Translations under genes and position numbers: made by a program
The notes under the pieces: generated by a model
Databases searched by the model: none
The model's input: the letters and a program-made list of their open reading frames with translations, nothing else
Told to the model about the DNA's origin: nothing
Source of the DNA: Hofstenia miamia
Lineage: Eukaryota; Xenacoelomorpha; Acoela
Reading direction: 5' to 3'
DNA length: 64,000 nucleotides
Assembly: GCA_004352715.1 (NCBI GenBank)
Contig: SCFE01000002.1
Coordinates: forward strand, 4,920,378 to 4,984,377
In this document: piece after piece, positions 37,380 through 50,165 of the stretch
Numbering within the stretch: position 1 is the stretch's first letter
Layout of the letters: the number at the start of each line of letters is the position of its first letter

Positions 37380-37545
37380 AAATTAAACATTTGAATAATT
37401 CTTATTGTAGAATTTGTATCCTAACCATGATTGAGCTGAGATATGCTTTCACTGAAAAAAAATTAAAATTTGCTTTTTAAAAGCTCTTAGTTTTTCAATG
37501 TTTTTGTCACTTTAGTTAATGAATTCTATGTTCAGATAGTGGCAT
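37380..37545 (-). repeat. LINE family C 3' end fragment
   Basis: The bases match the 3' part of the LINE at 41579-42855: TATCCTAACCATGATTGAGC versus AATCCTAACCATGATGTACC, then a TTTTAAAAG...AGTTTTTCAATG block, then TTAATGAATTC. Diverged and non-coding. Confidence 0.65.
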
Positions 37546-37637
37546 TAATGAATAATAGTAGTATGTATTCGAGTGAAGCCCGTAGACATTTTGACCTTTT
37601 GACCTTGGCGGGGATGTCTGTGATGTAATTATGTACT

Positions 37638-38000
37638 TTGGCCGTCTGTGTATCCCTGACGTCATTGGAACATATTCTCTTTTGTTATAATATTTGTTGG
37701 AAAATACATTTGTTTGTAGTCAATTGTTTAAATGTAACCAATATTTTTTTATACATTTCACATAAATAATTGGCCGTGTATATTGCCTGTGTGTATCTCT
37801 GATGCCATTGGAATATATTCTGTTTAGATATAATATTTGTTGGCAAATATATTTGTTTGTAGTGTATTGTTTAAAATGCAGCCAATTTTTTTGTGCATAT
37901 ACGTTTTTGGAATTACATAATTAATAAGTCGAAAATCCCATGAGATTAGAATTGTTTGCAGTCTATTGTTTAAAATGTAACTAATTTGTTTACTTGCTTA
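37638..38000. repeat. Direct repeat of about 132 bp, two copies plus a partial third
   Basis: Unit one (37638-37769) and unit two (37770-37905) share TTGGCCGT, GTGTATCYCTGAYG, ATTGGAAYATATTCT, ATAATATTTGTTGG and TATTGTTTAAA-type blocks in order. A third partial unit lies at about 37945-38000. Not coding. Confidence 0.7.
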
Positions 38001-39088
38001 TTTACGTGGACTAATTTAGTTTACATACCTGTTTTTTTATTAATATACATGACATTTGAAATACCACATTAATTTAGTTTATATGTTTATTATATATACT
38101 TGTTTTATTCGGTAAAATTTAATAACAAATGTTTAAATAAAAGAGATAATAATACTCGTTAGAAGCATAATGGCTTATTTCGGAAATAAAGCAAAATAAT
38201 TTTTNATGACATTCACAATCAAAAACACATGAATATTAAAAGTTTAAACAAAATCAATTAAAAATGTTTATTAACAAACAAACGACATTTCTATTTATGA
38301 TAAAGTATACAATTAATTTAACATCGAACAATAAATTCGCAGCAATTCATTAAAAAAAATTTTGTTTTTAAAAGAAATATCTGTAAAACTAACAAGAGAT
38401 AATATTGTAAAAAAGCGTTAAGAATCAAAAACAATATCTGAGATATAATTATAAAAATAGCTTACCAAAAAGTTTGAAATCTTTATGGGTAGTTCTTTCA
38501 TAAATGCGAAATTCCATTATGCCAGCTGTGTATATTCATACGTGTAGAAACTTACATGCTTTCATAGACAATGTCAATATTACGTGGTTTTATCTATTGT
38601 TCAACTTTCAAAATGTGTCCAATCGTAAAGATTGATATCTCCCAAACATGAAATCCAAATCAATTTAAAAATTATCACAATTAATTAAAACATTTTCAAA
38701 TCATATAAAACTAGAATTTTTCACATTTTGAATTATTACTATCGTAAATTGGTTATTAATACAAAACATTTAAAAATAACAAATAACTTATTTTATTTTA
38801 CATTTTAAAAAATTTTTTATACTTAAATTTCATCGGTGTTTTTGATATTAAAAGTTAAATAAATACTGCTAGTATCATTGAAATGAATGAACTCACCAAT
38901 CGATATGTATGGGAGCTAATTGTAATTCTATTGATGAATGACTTTGAAGTTGGTTTATAAATTATATGAGTCTTTTCATAATTGTTGAATGGCTGATCAT
39001 TTACACTATATACTGTGAATAAGGGTATTTGATCCAATAGCGAGATGCTACCACTCTGATAATGTTGACAAGTAACTATATCAGTATA
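38001..39088. other. No gene recognised; N at 38205
   Basis: Very AT-rich with a single N at 38205. I see no coding signal or repeat with a partner. Confidence 0.5.
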
Positions 39089-39492
39089 NNNNNNNNNNNN
39101 NNNNNNNNNNNNNNNNNNNNNNNNNNNNNNNNNNNNNNNNNNNNNNNNNNNNNNNNNNNNNNNNNNNNNNNNNNNNNNNNNNNNNNNNNNNNNNNNNNNN
39201 NNNNNNNNNNNNNNNNNNNNNNNNNNNNNNNNNNNNNNNNNNNNNNNNNNNNNNNNNNNNNNNNNNNNNNNNNNNNNNNNNNNNNNNNNNNNNNNNNNNN
39301 NNNNNNNNNNNNNNNNNNNNNNNNNNNNNNNNNNNNNNNNNNNNNNNNNNNNNNNNNNNNNNNNNNNNNNNNNNNNNNNNNNNNNNNNNNNNNNNNNNNN
39401 NNNNNNNNNNNNNNNNNNNNNNNNNNNNNNNNNNNNNNNNNNNNNNNNNNNNNNNNNNNNNNNNNNNNNNNNNNNNNNNNNNNNNNNNNNNN
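39089..39492. other. Assembly gap, 404 N
   Basis: Undetermined bases; frames reported across it are not real. Confidence 0.95.
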
Positions 39493-40589
39493 TCTTAAAA
39501 CTCACAAAACATTTTTATTTACAAAAGACTAACACATTTTCATAAAACAAATACATTGACGCAGAAATGACTAAATTGATTGATTTTACAAAACACATAG
39601 TTGTAAACAGTTTGCATGAAAAGAAGCAAAATTTTTAAAATTGAAATTGAACATCAAAGCTATATAAAATAAATTTAAGCATACATATAGTACATAAAAC
39701 TTAAATTAATATATACTTGTAATTGCTTATGAGATTATAAAAACACAACAGCAATCGTTAAATGATTTAAACTACATTTTGTACATTATGTATTAAAACA
39801 ACTTTGCAACATTTTCTAAATATAGAAATATATAGCTTAAATTACAATTATCAGAAACTAATAAAATGAAATAAATACTTTTTCAAGGCGATTTACTCAT
39901 TGTATTCAAATATATATAATATATATCTCCCAATGTGCAATTAGGAAAACCGGAGAGATTGAGAATTGTTAAAAATAAATCTGATATTGTTATAGTTTCT
40001 AAGACATAGCATTGGAGAGAATGCCAATATATTTCGGATTTCCAAGCATTTTTCCACTTTTCAAAATACAAAAATAAATTACATTATTGAATGATTTCAA
40101 CCGTCACCACTTGAATCATTGTGAAAACTGAATAATGCGTTAAGATGAAGATATCTTTACGTCATAAGCATTGAGCGAAATGCAAACTCCATGACAGTTT
40201 TAGTATAAACTTTAAAAAAAGAGAAAGAAAAACGTACATACCCGTAAATTCGACAATTCCTTGTTGTATAATCAGAGTTTTTTATATTTCGATGTGTTAA
40301 TGGTTTTGTTTTTATGTATTTTATTTAATATCGCAAGTAAATACCAATCTTAAGTCATTCTACAAATTACATTATGTAGTTGAACGATAAATTTTACTAT
40401 TTGCTGAAAAGATTACGCAATATATAGAATTAAAAATGTTTCTCTGCAGAGGTTGTCAGTACATTCATACATATCTTTCATTTATTACAAACTTAAATGT
40501 TGGAAGAATTATCTTTATGTACAGGAGGATATAATTTAGCAGTAGAAGTCATCTTGTCAAACGATGTTTATTAATGTGTATTCAAAATT

Positions 40590-40835
40590 TTAGCTTAGAT
40601 TCAAAAATTACTCCTAATTACTTGAAATTATTTGCAGTTGGAATGCTAGTATTATTGAGATTAAAGGTTAAGGCTGAAACATTATTTTTAGTGGGCTGCA
40701 AAAAACAAAATTGAATTTTATCTTCAAATAAAGTACACAATTTGTTACAATTTAATTCTATAGATTTAATTGCCATATGCATGGATTTATTATCACTGAA
40801 TATGCATGTAAATAGTTATATTTGCAGCATCCCTA
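40590..40835 (-). repeat. LINE family C fragment
   Basis: Matches 42370-42645 of the LINE C copy: TTACTCCTAATTACTTGAAA versus TTACGCCTAAGTACTTGAAA, TAGTGGGCTGCAAAA versus ATTGGGCTGCAAAA, then AATTTGTTRCAATT. Also nearly identical in inverted orientation to 50030-50160. Confidence 0.75.
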
Positions 40836-41578
40836 TGCCATTTTTTTCCTGATCAGTTCAGAGGCTGAGGCAAGCCCATGCCACTTTGACTCATGGTCTT
40901 TGCCAGCTCTTGGACATTGACTGGTGTGTTGGAGTGCTATCTAGGAGTGACGTCATGTAAATTGCGTTAGTATTTTCTATAGTAATTCACTTATTTATGG
41001 GTTGCTCAATCTAATGGTCTTTGCATAGTTATCTCTATTTTCTTTGTTTATACACATTTTTCTATTTCCACTATTATATATGACATTGCTAGTTGACTAA
41101 TCAGGGCACTATATCACATTTGTGATAATATATTGCTAACTAATGGGAAAACTCATATTACATTTTGCAAATGAATAATTTTTTATACATAGAAATTCCA
41201 TGCATTTCTATTGTTTAGTCTATGTACATAATTTCATTCATTTTTCAGGAGTCTAACATTGCATGCAAAAGGTTGTATGTTGTTTTTTCAAATTTGTAGA
41301 TATTTCCTTGTAAAAATTTCATACATTTAATTTCTTTTTGGTATGTTACTATCTAGAACAAAAAGATGTGTTTTTCATTTTCATATACAATGCAGAAAAA
41401 TATTCGTCAAACTTAACCATTACACATATATGAAATATAACACTATGTATATGAAATCACTCTTGTTCACTCTTGTGCAGAATAACTTGTGTAAAGAGCA
41501 ACTTTACATGGGGCATCACAATACATTTTTGTAGTTGCCATAGAAATGATGACGCCCAAACTAATTGTCCAGATTATT

Positions 41579-42860
41579 AAGATAAGATAAGATAAGATAA
41601 GAGATTCTATATTCAGATAAATGTTTACAATTCAATAACTGATAATTTATCTGAATAGCGTCATAAATTACAAAAAAGTAACCAATCTACAAATCAACAT
41701 ACATTACAAAAAGTAACAATTCTTACAGGCTATGGATGAATTACTTTATATTGCTATTTTAATGACGAGTTATCGTATAGTCATTGTTGTAAAATTTAAA
41801 TCCTAACCATGATGTACCTAAAATATATTTTTGCTTAAGGAAGATTTTTAAACGCTTTTTAAAAGGTTTCAATTTTTCAATGCTTTTAATTTCTTTAGGT
41901 AGCGAATTCCAGGTTCGAATTGCGACATTAATGAAAGATTTCTTCAAAACTTTTTTCTTATACTTAACACATGTAAAAATTTTAGATCTTGAATTCTGTT
42001 TATACGCAAATCCCGGGAATTTAATTGAATTATAAGGCGGTAGATTTTTTACTAGTTTGAAAAATGTTAGCAAGGTATTTAAAATGACGAGTTGTTTTGG
42101 AAAGAGAATTGACCTAGAAATGTAATGTTTAGTTTTCGATGAATTTTTTGCTGAGATATTCAGTGCCCATTTTAATTGAATGTCAAGTTTTCTATAAAGC
42201 ACATCACTTAAATCAGTAAATAAGATGTTTGCATAATTAAGGTGGCTCATGATAAAAGCATGGAAGAATTGAATAATTGCACAAGGTGGTAATTGCTTAA
42301 CTACTAGTGTCATACTTTTTATACCTATAGCTAGTTTTCTAACTGTTATGTTAATGTGAGTGTTGAACTTTAACTTTGAGTCAATGGTTACGCCTAAGTA
42401 CTTGAAAGTGTCTACAATAGGTACATTAACAGTATTAATTTTCAAAGTCATTTTGGAAACATCGTAGTTATTTTTATTGGGCTGCAAAATACAAAATTCC
42501 GTCTTAGCTTCATTAATTAGCAACTTATGCATTGAAAAATATTTTGACAATTTGTTGCAATTGAATTCTATTGATTCCACTGCTGAGTGCAATGATGTAT
42601 TATCGCTGAAGATGCAGGCGTCATCGGCATATTGAATTAGATTGCAATTGGTTATTGACTGCATGTCATTTACATAAATACTAAAAAGAAGAGGACCTAG
42701 AATCGTTCCTTGAGGACCCCATTGTAAACCGGTAACCATTCAGAAAAAATATCGTTTAATTTAACTCTCTGGAATCTTTGGTTAAGGTAACTAGCTATCA
42801 ATTGCTTACTATTACAAGAAAATCCTAAGTAAGATAGTTTTTCAATAAGTATATTGTAGC
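41579..42860 (-). mobile_element. LINE family C with reverse transcriptase and (TTATC)n tail
   Basis: The minus strand carries a long RT-containing ORF (42739-41759), preceded in another frame by IEKLSYLGFSCNSKQLIASY and a block with RFQRVKLND. The main frame has GPQGTILGPLLFSIYVNDM, then NLIQYADDACIFSD with the YADD active site, then TFKYLGVTIDSKLKFNTH, SHLNYANILF and a conserved end VAIRTWNSLPKEIKSIEKLK, FKKRLKIFLKQKYI. The 3' end is a (TTATC)4 tail at 41579-41603. Only one frameshift separates the two frames near 42740, so this is the youngest LINE in the window. It is 5'-truncated near 42860, where the 43 kb repeat begins. Endonuclease and ORF1 are absent. Jockey/CR1-like by RT type. Confidence 0.9.
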
Positions 42861-44230
42861 TGATGTATACATAATATGAAGGCCTATCCAAATTACTCAC
42901 ACTCCCACACCAAATTTGCCTTTCTAAACATATAAATGCTTGCAAATTGCTAATCAAAGATAGTAAATAGTGCATTAGTTATATGCAAGATCTACGGATG
43001 CATAGTATTTAGAGGATGGATTTTGGCAAACAAACACCATTTAAAAATGTAAATAACCAAACACAATGTGGATAAAATCAACTAGTATAAATTCGTTTAA
43101 AGTGGAAATTTAAACATGTTTGGTGAAATGAGAAATATTACTAGAATAGCTGATGTATACATAATATGAGAGCATTAACTCATCTATCCAAATTGCACTC
43201 CTACACCAGCCTCACCTTTCTAAATGTATAAATACTTGTTAATGGATGGACAAAGTTAGTAAATAGTGTATTATTCCTACCCAAAAAATACACGTGTATG
43301 GTATTTAGAAGAGGGGTTGCTAAGAATTTTGAGAAATTATTATGAATTTATAGATTGATATAGTAAAAATTGCTTAACCATGATATAAACTCTACTATGA
43401 CTTGAAAATTTAATTCATATTCAGTTAATATCATCCAAACAACATAAAGCAAAAAATCAATATGTATAAATTCACTTTAGTAAATTTTTTGTTAAAAAAA
43501 ATAAAGTTTAAACACATATGATTAAAACAAGATACTTAGCATATCAGAAATCATTCTGTGTAAACTCATTTTAAAATGGAAACTTAAACATGTTTGGTTA
43601 AATGTGAAATATTATAATACACAGCTCCAGTGAAAACAAAAGATGGAAAAGTATACTACATACTTTGTTATTTATGTGTAGATGTATTTGAAATCATCAG
43701 CCTAGACCACATTGCTTTTTAAGTAGCATTGACCCAGCAAATTGATTAGTAATGAATTTGTTTTATTCTTTCACATCATGCAAAGGATCAATTGGTTCTG
43801 AATAGCATTAATCCCCATGTAAAGCATTAATCACCAATTTGATTGTCATGTGAAAATAAATAAGGCATTTTGATAACATTTGATTTTCCATTTGTAGGGT
43901 GAATTCTCAACATTAAATTGATTTAAATTCCATGCTGAGTTTTCCTTTCTAAATTTATACACTTGTAAATGCATAAACCTATATGATAAATATTCAGTAT
44001 TAATCATTAACAAAAACATTCACAAAGAATTTGAGAAGTAGAATTTCTAAGAAATTTGTAAGATAAGTACAAATAAAAATGTTTCCCAACATAATGAAAA
44101 TCAATGTGTATAGTTTCTTTTTAGTCAGTTAGTTAAAAAATAGATATTTAAACACATATGCTTAAAACAAGATACTTAATATTTCAGAAATTGATGTGTA
44201 TAATTTCAAAACACATAAAATCACTAAAAG
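42857..44230. repeat. Imperfect direct repeats
   Basis: GCTGATGTATACATAATATG occurs at 42858 and 43150, each followed by CTATCCAAATT, CTTTCTAAA...TATAAAT and GTAAATAGTG. A weaker third copy is at about 43900-44015. The end of the unit, AAACATGTTTGG(T)...GAAATATTA, occurs at 43115 and 43587. A further pair, ACACATATGMTTAAAACAAG then ATACTTA, occurs at 43512 and 44154. Non-coding. Confidence 0.65.
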
Positions 44231-44789
44231 ATGCCATAACTTAAATTATTTATTGAAAATAACAAACAGTATAAGTGTTCAGTGTATAAATTCACCCAAA
44301 CATTGCTATACGTATCCAAGTGTTGAATAAAAACCAAAATTTAAGTGCATCTTCAGTCAAAATACAACAATAAAAGTACCTGTACAATAAACCAATGTGA
44401 AATCAAAACACCAATTTCATAGCTAAATGTAAACACGGCTAGATTGAAAGAGCTTTCACTTCAATTTACCCTCATCAGCCAGAATAATCATTAATTTGAT
44501 TTTTTATTTACCATGATATGAAAGAAATAGGTTTTCTAATATGAAATTGTGTCAGCCATCATGTAACAACAAATTTAAAAACAAATAGCTGAAGCATGAC
44601 TATTTTGAATAGACATGATTTATTTGATAATACAAAGAACTGCTTGAACTTTGTAAACAAGTGACTCACATTTGTATATCACTTCCCCCAATTTCATTTT
44701 CTGCACGTCTGATGTTGCCAAAGATTAAAAACTGTTTGAAACACAATTTCAATGAAATTGTAAGGGAATCTATAAAACCAGCTCAGGAT

Positions 44790-45120
44790 TTTAATGCCCA
44801 GCACTTATTGATATCATCATGGTACAATTTTTTAACTACTCACACACTTTTTAGTTAATTTTCTTAATGCCCAGCACTTTTTAGGTTATTTTTCATAATG
44901 CCCAGTGCTCTTCAAATTACTTTTCATAATGCCCAGGAATTTTTTATGTTACTTTTCATAACACTTAGTGCTTTTTTATGATATTTTTCATAATGCCCAG
45001 GGCTTCTTAAGTTAGTTTTTACAATGCCCAGCACTTTTTTATGGTATTTTTCATAATGCCCGGCACTTATTATGCAAATTTTCATAATGCCCAGCATTTT
45101 TTCATGATATTTATCATCAC
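44790..45120 (+). repeat. Minisatellite with CATAATGCCCAG core
   Basis: About nine units of 30-38 bp, each with (C)ATAATGCCCAGCACTTTT-like core, at about 44793, 44866, 44897, 44929, 44960 (variant CATAACACTTAGTGC), 44992, 45023, 45053 and 45085. Spacers are T-rich. Confidence 0.85.
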
Positions 45121-45148
45121 AAGTACATTGTTTGCCTAATTCAATATT

Positions 45149-45382
45149 TTAAACATTTGGAATTTTTTCATAAATTTCAATGATGGAGGCATTAGCAAAT
45201 GAAGTCAAAACTTCCTGTGCAGATTGTAAAAGCCCAGAAAAGGATTTGCCTTTAACTATGGAATTTTCAATTTCAACAATAATTTTAACTGGTGGCAAAA
45301 GATTATTATTTGAATCAGATTTGCAATATTCTAGTCTGCTATCGAAAATGTCACTTCCATCAGAAACATTGGCTTCACACAA
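45149..45382 (-). CDS. Short open frame inside the inverted-repeat element, unknown
   Basis: 77 residues with NNLLPPVKIIVEIENSIVKG, then SFSGLLQSAQEVLTSFANAS and IIEIYEKIPNV at the end. The helix-like, protein-typical composition and position inside the element suggest a coding remnant. The plus-strand frame over the same bases (45180-45389) is also open, so strand is not certain. No family is recognised. Confidence 0.3.
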   Translation of the reverse strand: MCEANVSDGSDIFDSRLEYCKSDSNNNLLPPVKIIVEIENSIVKGKSFSGLLQSAQEVLTSFANASIIEIYEKIPNV

Positions 45383-45870
45383 GCCATGAAACCAAAAAAT
45401 CTAAACTACATAGAACACTAATTGAAATACAGTCTAAATGAATACATATAGTTATTGAAAAATATAATTACAATTTCATTGAAATTGTGACTCAAATGGT
45501 TCTTTATTTTGGTGACATCAGCCTTGGGGGAAGTGATATACAACTATTTTTAATTCATTCAAAATTTTATTTTCTTTCTTGAGCTGTGTTATTTAGTGAT
45601 TATAATCTCTATAGAAACTAGAACATGGTGTTTTTGACCAAAGTAAAATTAGCTCAACATTTACACAAAATTATTTAATTGAATAAATAAATTGCTAGTG
45701 ATATATTACATTTGATTTGATAGTAGAAATAATTAAACAAAGTTAGTATACTAATATGGCATAATGACATTTCTATGTGCTTGGAAATTTCATCATTTCA
45801 TTTAATTACAATTTCAATTTTATTATTACAAATTATTTCCAATTGTAATTTGGCAAAGTGAAAATGGTGC

Positions 45871-46571
45871 TATTTATGTTTTAGTTTGAATTCTGCTAAT
45901 TTTGAAATGCAGTAAAATTAAAGCAGAAACCAATTTGTACCTGCCACATATTTGCCTATATTTTCATGGTATGCTTTTGTTTACAGATACTAGTTAATTT
46001 TGTATATATATCCAAGTTTTGTTCACTTTATTTCTTATTAAATTTATTTTCAGTAAATTTGTTTTACTTTTATTTTCTCTTGTTTTTAGTTTTATTAAAT
46101 TATGTATTCTAATTTTCAACTGTGTAGTTAGGGGGCACCTAGATCGCAGACAAGTTGACTGGTATATCCTTTAACTAAGGTTAGGTTTATGGCTAGGGCA
46201 TTCATACTGCTTGTCATTNATTTATATTTTAGTTTGAATTTCTGCAAATTTTGAAACGCAGTAAAATGGAAGCAAAAACCGATTTTGTACCTGCAACTTA
46301 TTTGCCTATATTTTCACGGTATGCTTTTGTTTACAGATACCAGTTAATTTTGTATATATATTCGAGTTTTGTTCATTTTATTTCTTCTTCGATTTATTCT
46401 CAGTAAATTCGTTTTACTTTTATTTTCTCTTGTTTTTACTTTTATTAAATTATGTTTTTCTAATTTTTAACTGAGTAGTTAAGGGGCACCCAGAAGGCAG
46501 ACGAGTTGACTGGTATATCCTTTAACTTAGATTAGGTATATGGCTAGGGCGTTTGTACTGCTTATTATTCA
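45871..46571 (+). repeat. Tandem duplication, two units of about 350 bp joined at a single N
   Basis: Unit one 45871-46218 and unit two 46220-46571 align along their whole length with roughly 10% differences by eye. Shared blocks include GGTATGCTTTTGTTTACAGA, TTATTTTCTCTTGTTTTTA and GTTGACTGGTATATCCTTTA. The N at 46219 sits exactly at the junction. Non-coding. Confidence 0.85.
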
Positions 46572-48629
46572 TTGTTAAAATTGTTATTAATGCTTTCACC
46601 TAAATTGCATGAGGTGAGGAATGCACTGAGCATAGGTTATTTTACTTAGCACTTAGGTTTACCACTTGCACCCAAGAGTTAGGGCTTCTTTACTCTTAAT
46701 CTAATTAGGGCTCTAGTCTTATTTATGCAACTCTTCTAAAAGGTTATCTGTATTGGGTCAGACAAATGTGGCCACTCTTCCCTAACACAATCTCCTGTTT
46801 ACTTTTAATTTGTATTAGGAAAGTGTATAACAGGAGGAGTTAGTTAATTATTTGTAGCCTCAGTCAATCCAAGCATCAGCTTGAAACTCTCAATAAGATA
46901 GAATAATAGGAATGCATGCTGATTTCTCACCAATGCCACACTAATTGCTTATTGAAAATATAACAAGATTTACATTGTGAAATGAATTCAACAATTACTG
47001 ACTGATCTCTGTTAAAATGGAATAATTTTTTTGCTTTTACTTGAGAATTTTGCTTCTTTCACTTATAAATTATCATATGCATGTGTATGTGTATGTATTT
47101 TGTAAAAACTAATCAATTGCTTCTAGATCAAAGCAAATTATCAATCACCAATGCAATGTTCACATGCATATTTTTTATATATTTATTGTTTTAAGGTGTT
47201 GATAATAGACCAACTAGATACATTCTTTTTGTGTTACTTTCAACCAAATGAACAACAATGCTAGCTTTATACAATTATTCGTTCTCCCATCATTTATACA
47301 TTTATTGGTTTTCCAAAACCCCTTTCAATTTGTTCAAATTTATGCACTTAATATTCAAGTGGATTTTCATTTTTCACAACAATCAATTGTCATAATAGCA
47401 GTTTTTGAACACTTGTTCACCAAATATGTATTTCCACACTTAAAATATTATTTTTTCACAATGAATGGTTGATATTCTAGCATGTTTTTGTTGTGTTAGC
47501 AAATTTTGACGTGTTACTAGATATAATGATCAAATGTACACCCACATTTCATAGTAATTATTAAATTTATATCTCTTTACATGATGGTTCAAATACATAA
47601 AATTTTATAACAAATGTAGTTTAAAGGCATTGAACTCTCTAAGAGGCCTTAGAATTAATTGAAAGCATACATGAATTTCAATTCCCATTCTTCTACATAG
47701 AAGAGGTATTTGAATAACTAGTCATTAGTATGAAATATATCCATAGATATATATATCCTAAGAGACTTTAGCTCATTGGACAAGACATTAAATAATTTCT
47801 ACATTTTGGCAGTTGTATACAAAGAAAAAAAATAAATCTGACAAAAAATATGTATTTCCAAATTCTAAATAAATTACACACTAAATATAAACACAGTACT
47901 CGGTCTGCAGCCAAAATATTTTAAAGGTGAATTCTAATATTTAAAGAACTTTAAGCCCAATTAGCATTTTATACTGTGCTTCAGCTCTTTGCAGGAAAAA
48001 GCAATTTCTGTTTTGCAAAATAATTTTTAGTGCAGGACAGTACATTTTTGAGTTTGGTACACATTGTGAACTTTAAACCATTCGCCAATTTGAAGTTGAT
48101 AAATGGAAATTTATTTTACATGAGGTTGTTCAGAAACTGTGTTAAGTTCACTGACTGCTACAGGGCATTACAATTTCTCCTCAGTCTTTAACAGATATTT
48201 CACTTCAAACGCAGGTATTTTCCTGTCACCTTTGGTAAATGTCAATATACTCTGCTTTTAGACAACCTCATAGATTTTTGAGTGAATAGAGTGAAAATTA
48301 ACACTCATTTATTAGAGAGCTTTAACATCTAAGCCAATTAAAATTTATATACTGTTGCTGATATATAGAAGTGTGAAAGAATGAAAGATGAAAGTGTATC
48401 CACCCTCTAAAGTCATTTTTGAACTTGTAAATTATATTTTGTAATGTTTTTTATTCCCTAATACACTATTCAAACATATTTTTTTATCATTTTCAAAAGT
48501 AAATAATTTTAAAATGATATATATTTTAATTATACTTGTATTTTTCTTGAAGCAAATACGCCCCCATGTTTTAAAGTATCAATCAATTTTCATGCAAACC
48601 AAATAAATTCCTTAATAATACACAGAGAA
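46572..48629. other. No gene recognised
   Basis: AT-rich, with only short frames (47248-47472) without domain evidence. Confidence 0.5.
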
Positions 48630-48800
48630 ATTTGATAAATGCCCAATTAGTCAACTAATAATGTCATGTATAATAATGGAAATAGAAAAATTTCTATGAA
48701 CAAAGAAAATAGAGATAGTATTTAAAGATAAATAAATTGAGCAGCCCATAAATAAGTGAATCACTATAGAAAGTAGTAAAGAAATTTACATAACGTCACC
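48630..48800. repeat. Inverted partner of 40950-41130
   Basis: Reverse complement matches GACGTCATGTAAATT, TATAGTRATTCACTTATTTATGGG, and TCTCTATTTTCTTTGTT-type blocks at 40950-41130, in the same order. In this copy the adjoining LINE C fragment is about 1.2 kb further out. Confidence 0.65.
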
Positions 48801-50029
48801 CAAAGGCAGATACAGAGGGGCCCCTTTAAAATAAGAAAAATTCATTAAAATTTTGCAATAATAATTCAAAAAGAAAAGTCTGTAGTACTGTCAAATGGGG
48901 AGAATAGAAACAGTAAATGTGCTTTAATAAATTGCAAAGGTTTTTCATACATGTATAATGCCAATTAGCTTTAGGTATATGTATTTACAAAATCATACAT
49001 TAATCTAATGAAAAATGAAATCATTGATATCTTCCTGTTGAGAAAATGAAAATGATGCAGTAACTCATTGTCTTTCTGAAGAAACACTGAAATAAAACTT
49101 GCTATTCATTATCATTGTAAATTTTCTCAATTCTTTTAAAATTAACACAAATCAATTTATAATTTCACCAGTGATCATTATTTTCTTCCAAGTATACTTG
49201 CTGTTAATTTTCATCATCACAGGAATTGATTTGACTCTCTTCAATATCTTCTTCAGTGTCATACATTGCTATCTTTCTGCTTAACTGTTCTGTCATATAT
49301 ATTTTTATATTAGATATTATTTAATGTTCTTTAAAATATAATTTATAGACATGTATATATTTTCTTTTTTGGAATTCTATTGGCCCTTTTAATAAGGATT
49401 CCTTTTTTCTGTGGGTAATATAATTTTAGCACAACATTTCAAATAAGTTTACTTTAAAAATATACTAATAAAACTAGATGGGCATATTTACAGCTATCCT
49501 ATGCCACATAAACCTATAGTAATTAATCTATATGCAAAAGAACAATGTAAAATATTAAGCAAAGCATAAGCAATAACAAATACTACTATTTCTACTATTT
49601 CTATTCACCCCATTTGACGATACTCAATGATTTCTGTCAAATTTTTTATATTCAAATTCAATACTATACACAGATTTCACTACCATGCACCTACTCCAAA
49701 AATCCAAAAACAAATTTCTGTGACAGATTAAAACTCAGAACAATTTTTTAAATTTTAGAATTTTTTGATTTTAGAAAGAACTTTACATTTTTGGGTCGGT
49801 TGATTTTCTTGAATTTTTTCAAAATATTTAACAATTTGACAACTCAGCATACATTCATACAATTAATTGAAAATTTTGTAATTTGTTTAATCTTATGCAA
49901 TTGAAAATACACTACATATTGGCTGATTTTTAGTGCATAATGCAAAAAATCTCCCAAAAAACACAATATGCTATCATTAAAGTGTAATTTGAAATTTAAA
50001 AAAGTTGTGCTGAGTCTTGAAAATTGCAC

Positions 50030-50165
50030 AAATATAACTATTTACATGCATATTCAATGATAATAAATCCATACATATGGCAATTAAATCTATAGCATTA
50101 AATTGTAACAAATTGTGTACTTTATTTGAAGATAAAATTAAATTTTGTATTTTGCAGCCTTAACC
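50030..50165 (+). repeat. LINE family C fragment, inverted copy of 40690-40835
   Basis: Its reverse complement matches 40690-40835 almost base for base: GGCTGCAAAA, ATCTTCAAATAAAGTACACA, ATGCATGTAAATAGTTATAT. This is much closer than either is to the longer LINE C copy. Confidence 0.75.

Larger units (their letters stand above)
44672..45543. mobile_element. Inverted-repeat element of about 870 bp
   Basis: The left arm (44672-44762) and the reverse complement of the right arm (45468-45543) share TTGTATATCACTTCCCCCAA, TGATGTYRCCAAA, and ACAATTTCAATGAAATTGTA. The last is itself a palindrome. About 15 bp more are present in the left arm. Inside are a minisatellite (44790-45120) and an open frame (45149-45382). 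No transposase recognised, so this may be a non-autonomous element or a captured fragment. Confidence 0.65.
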
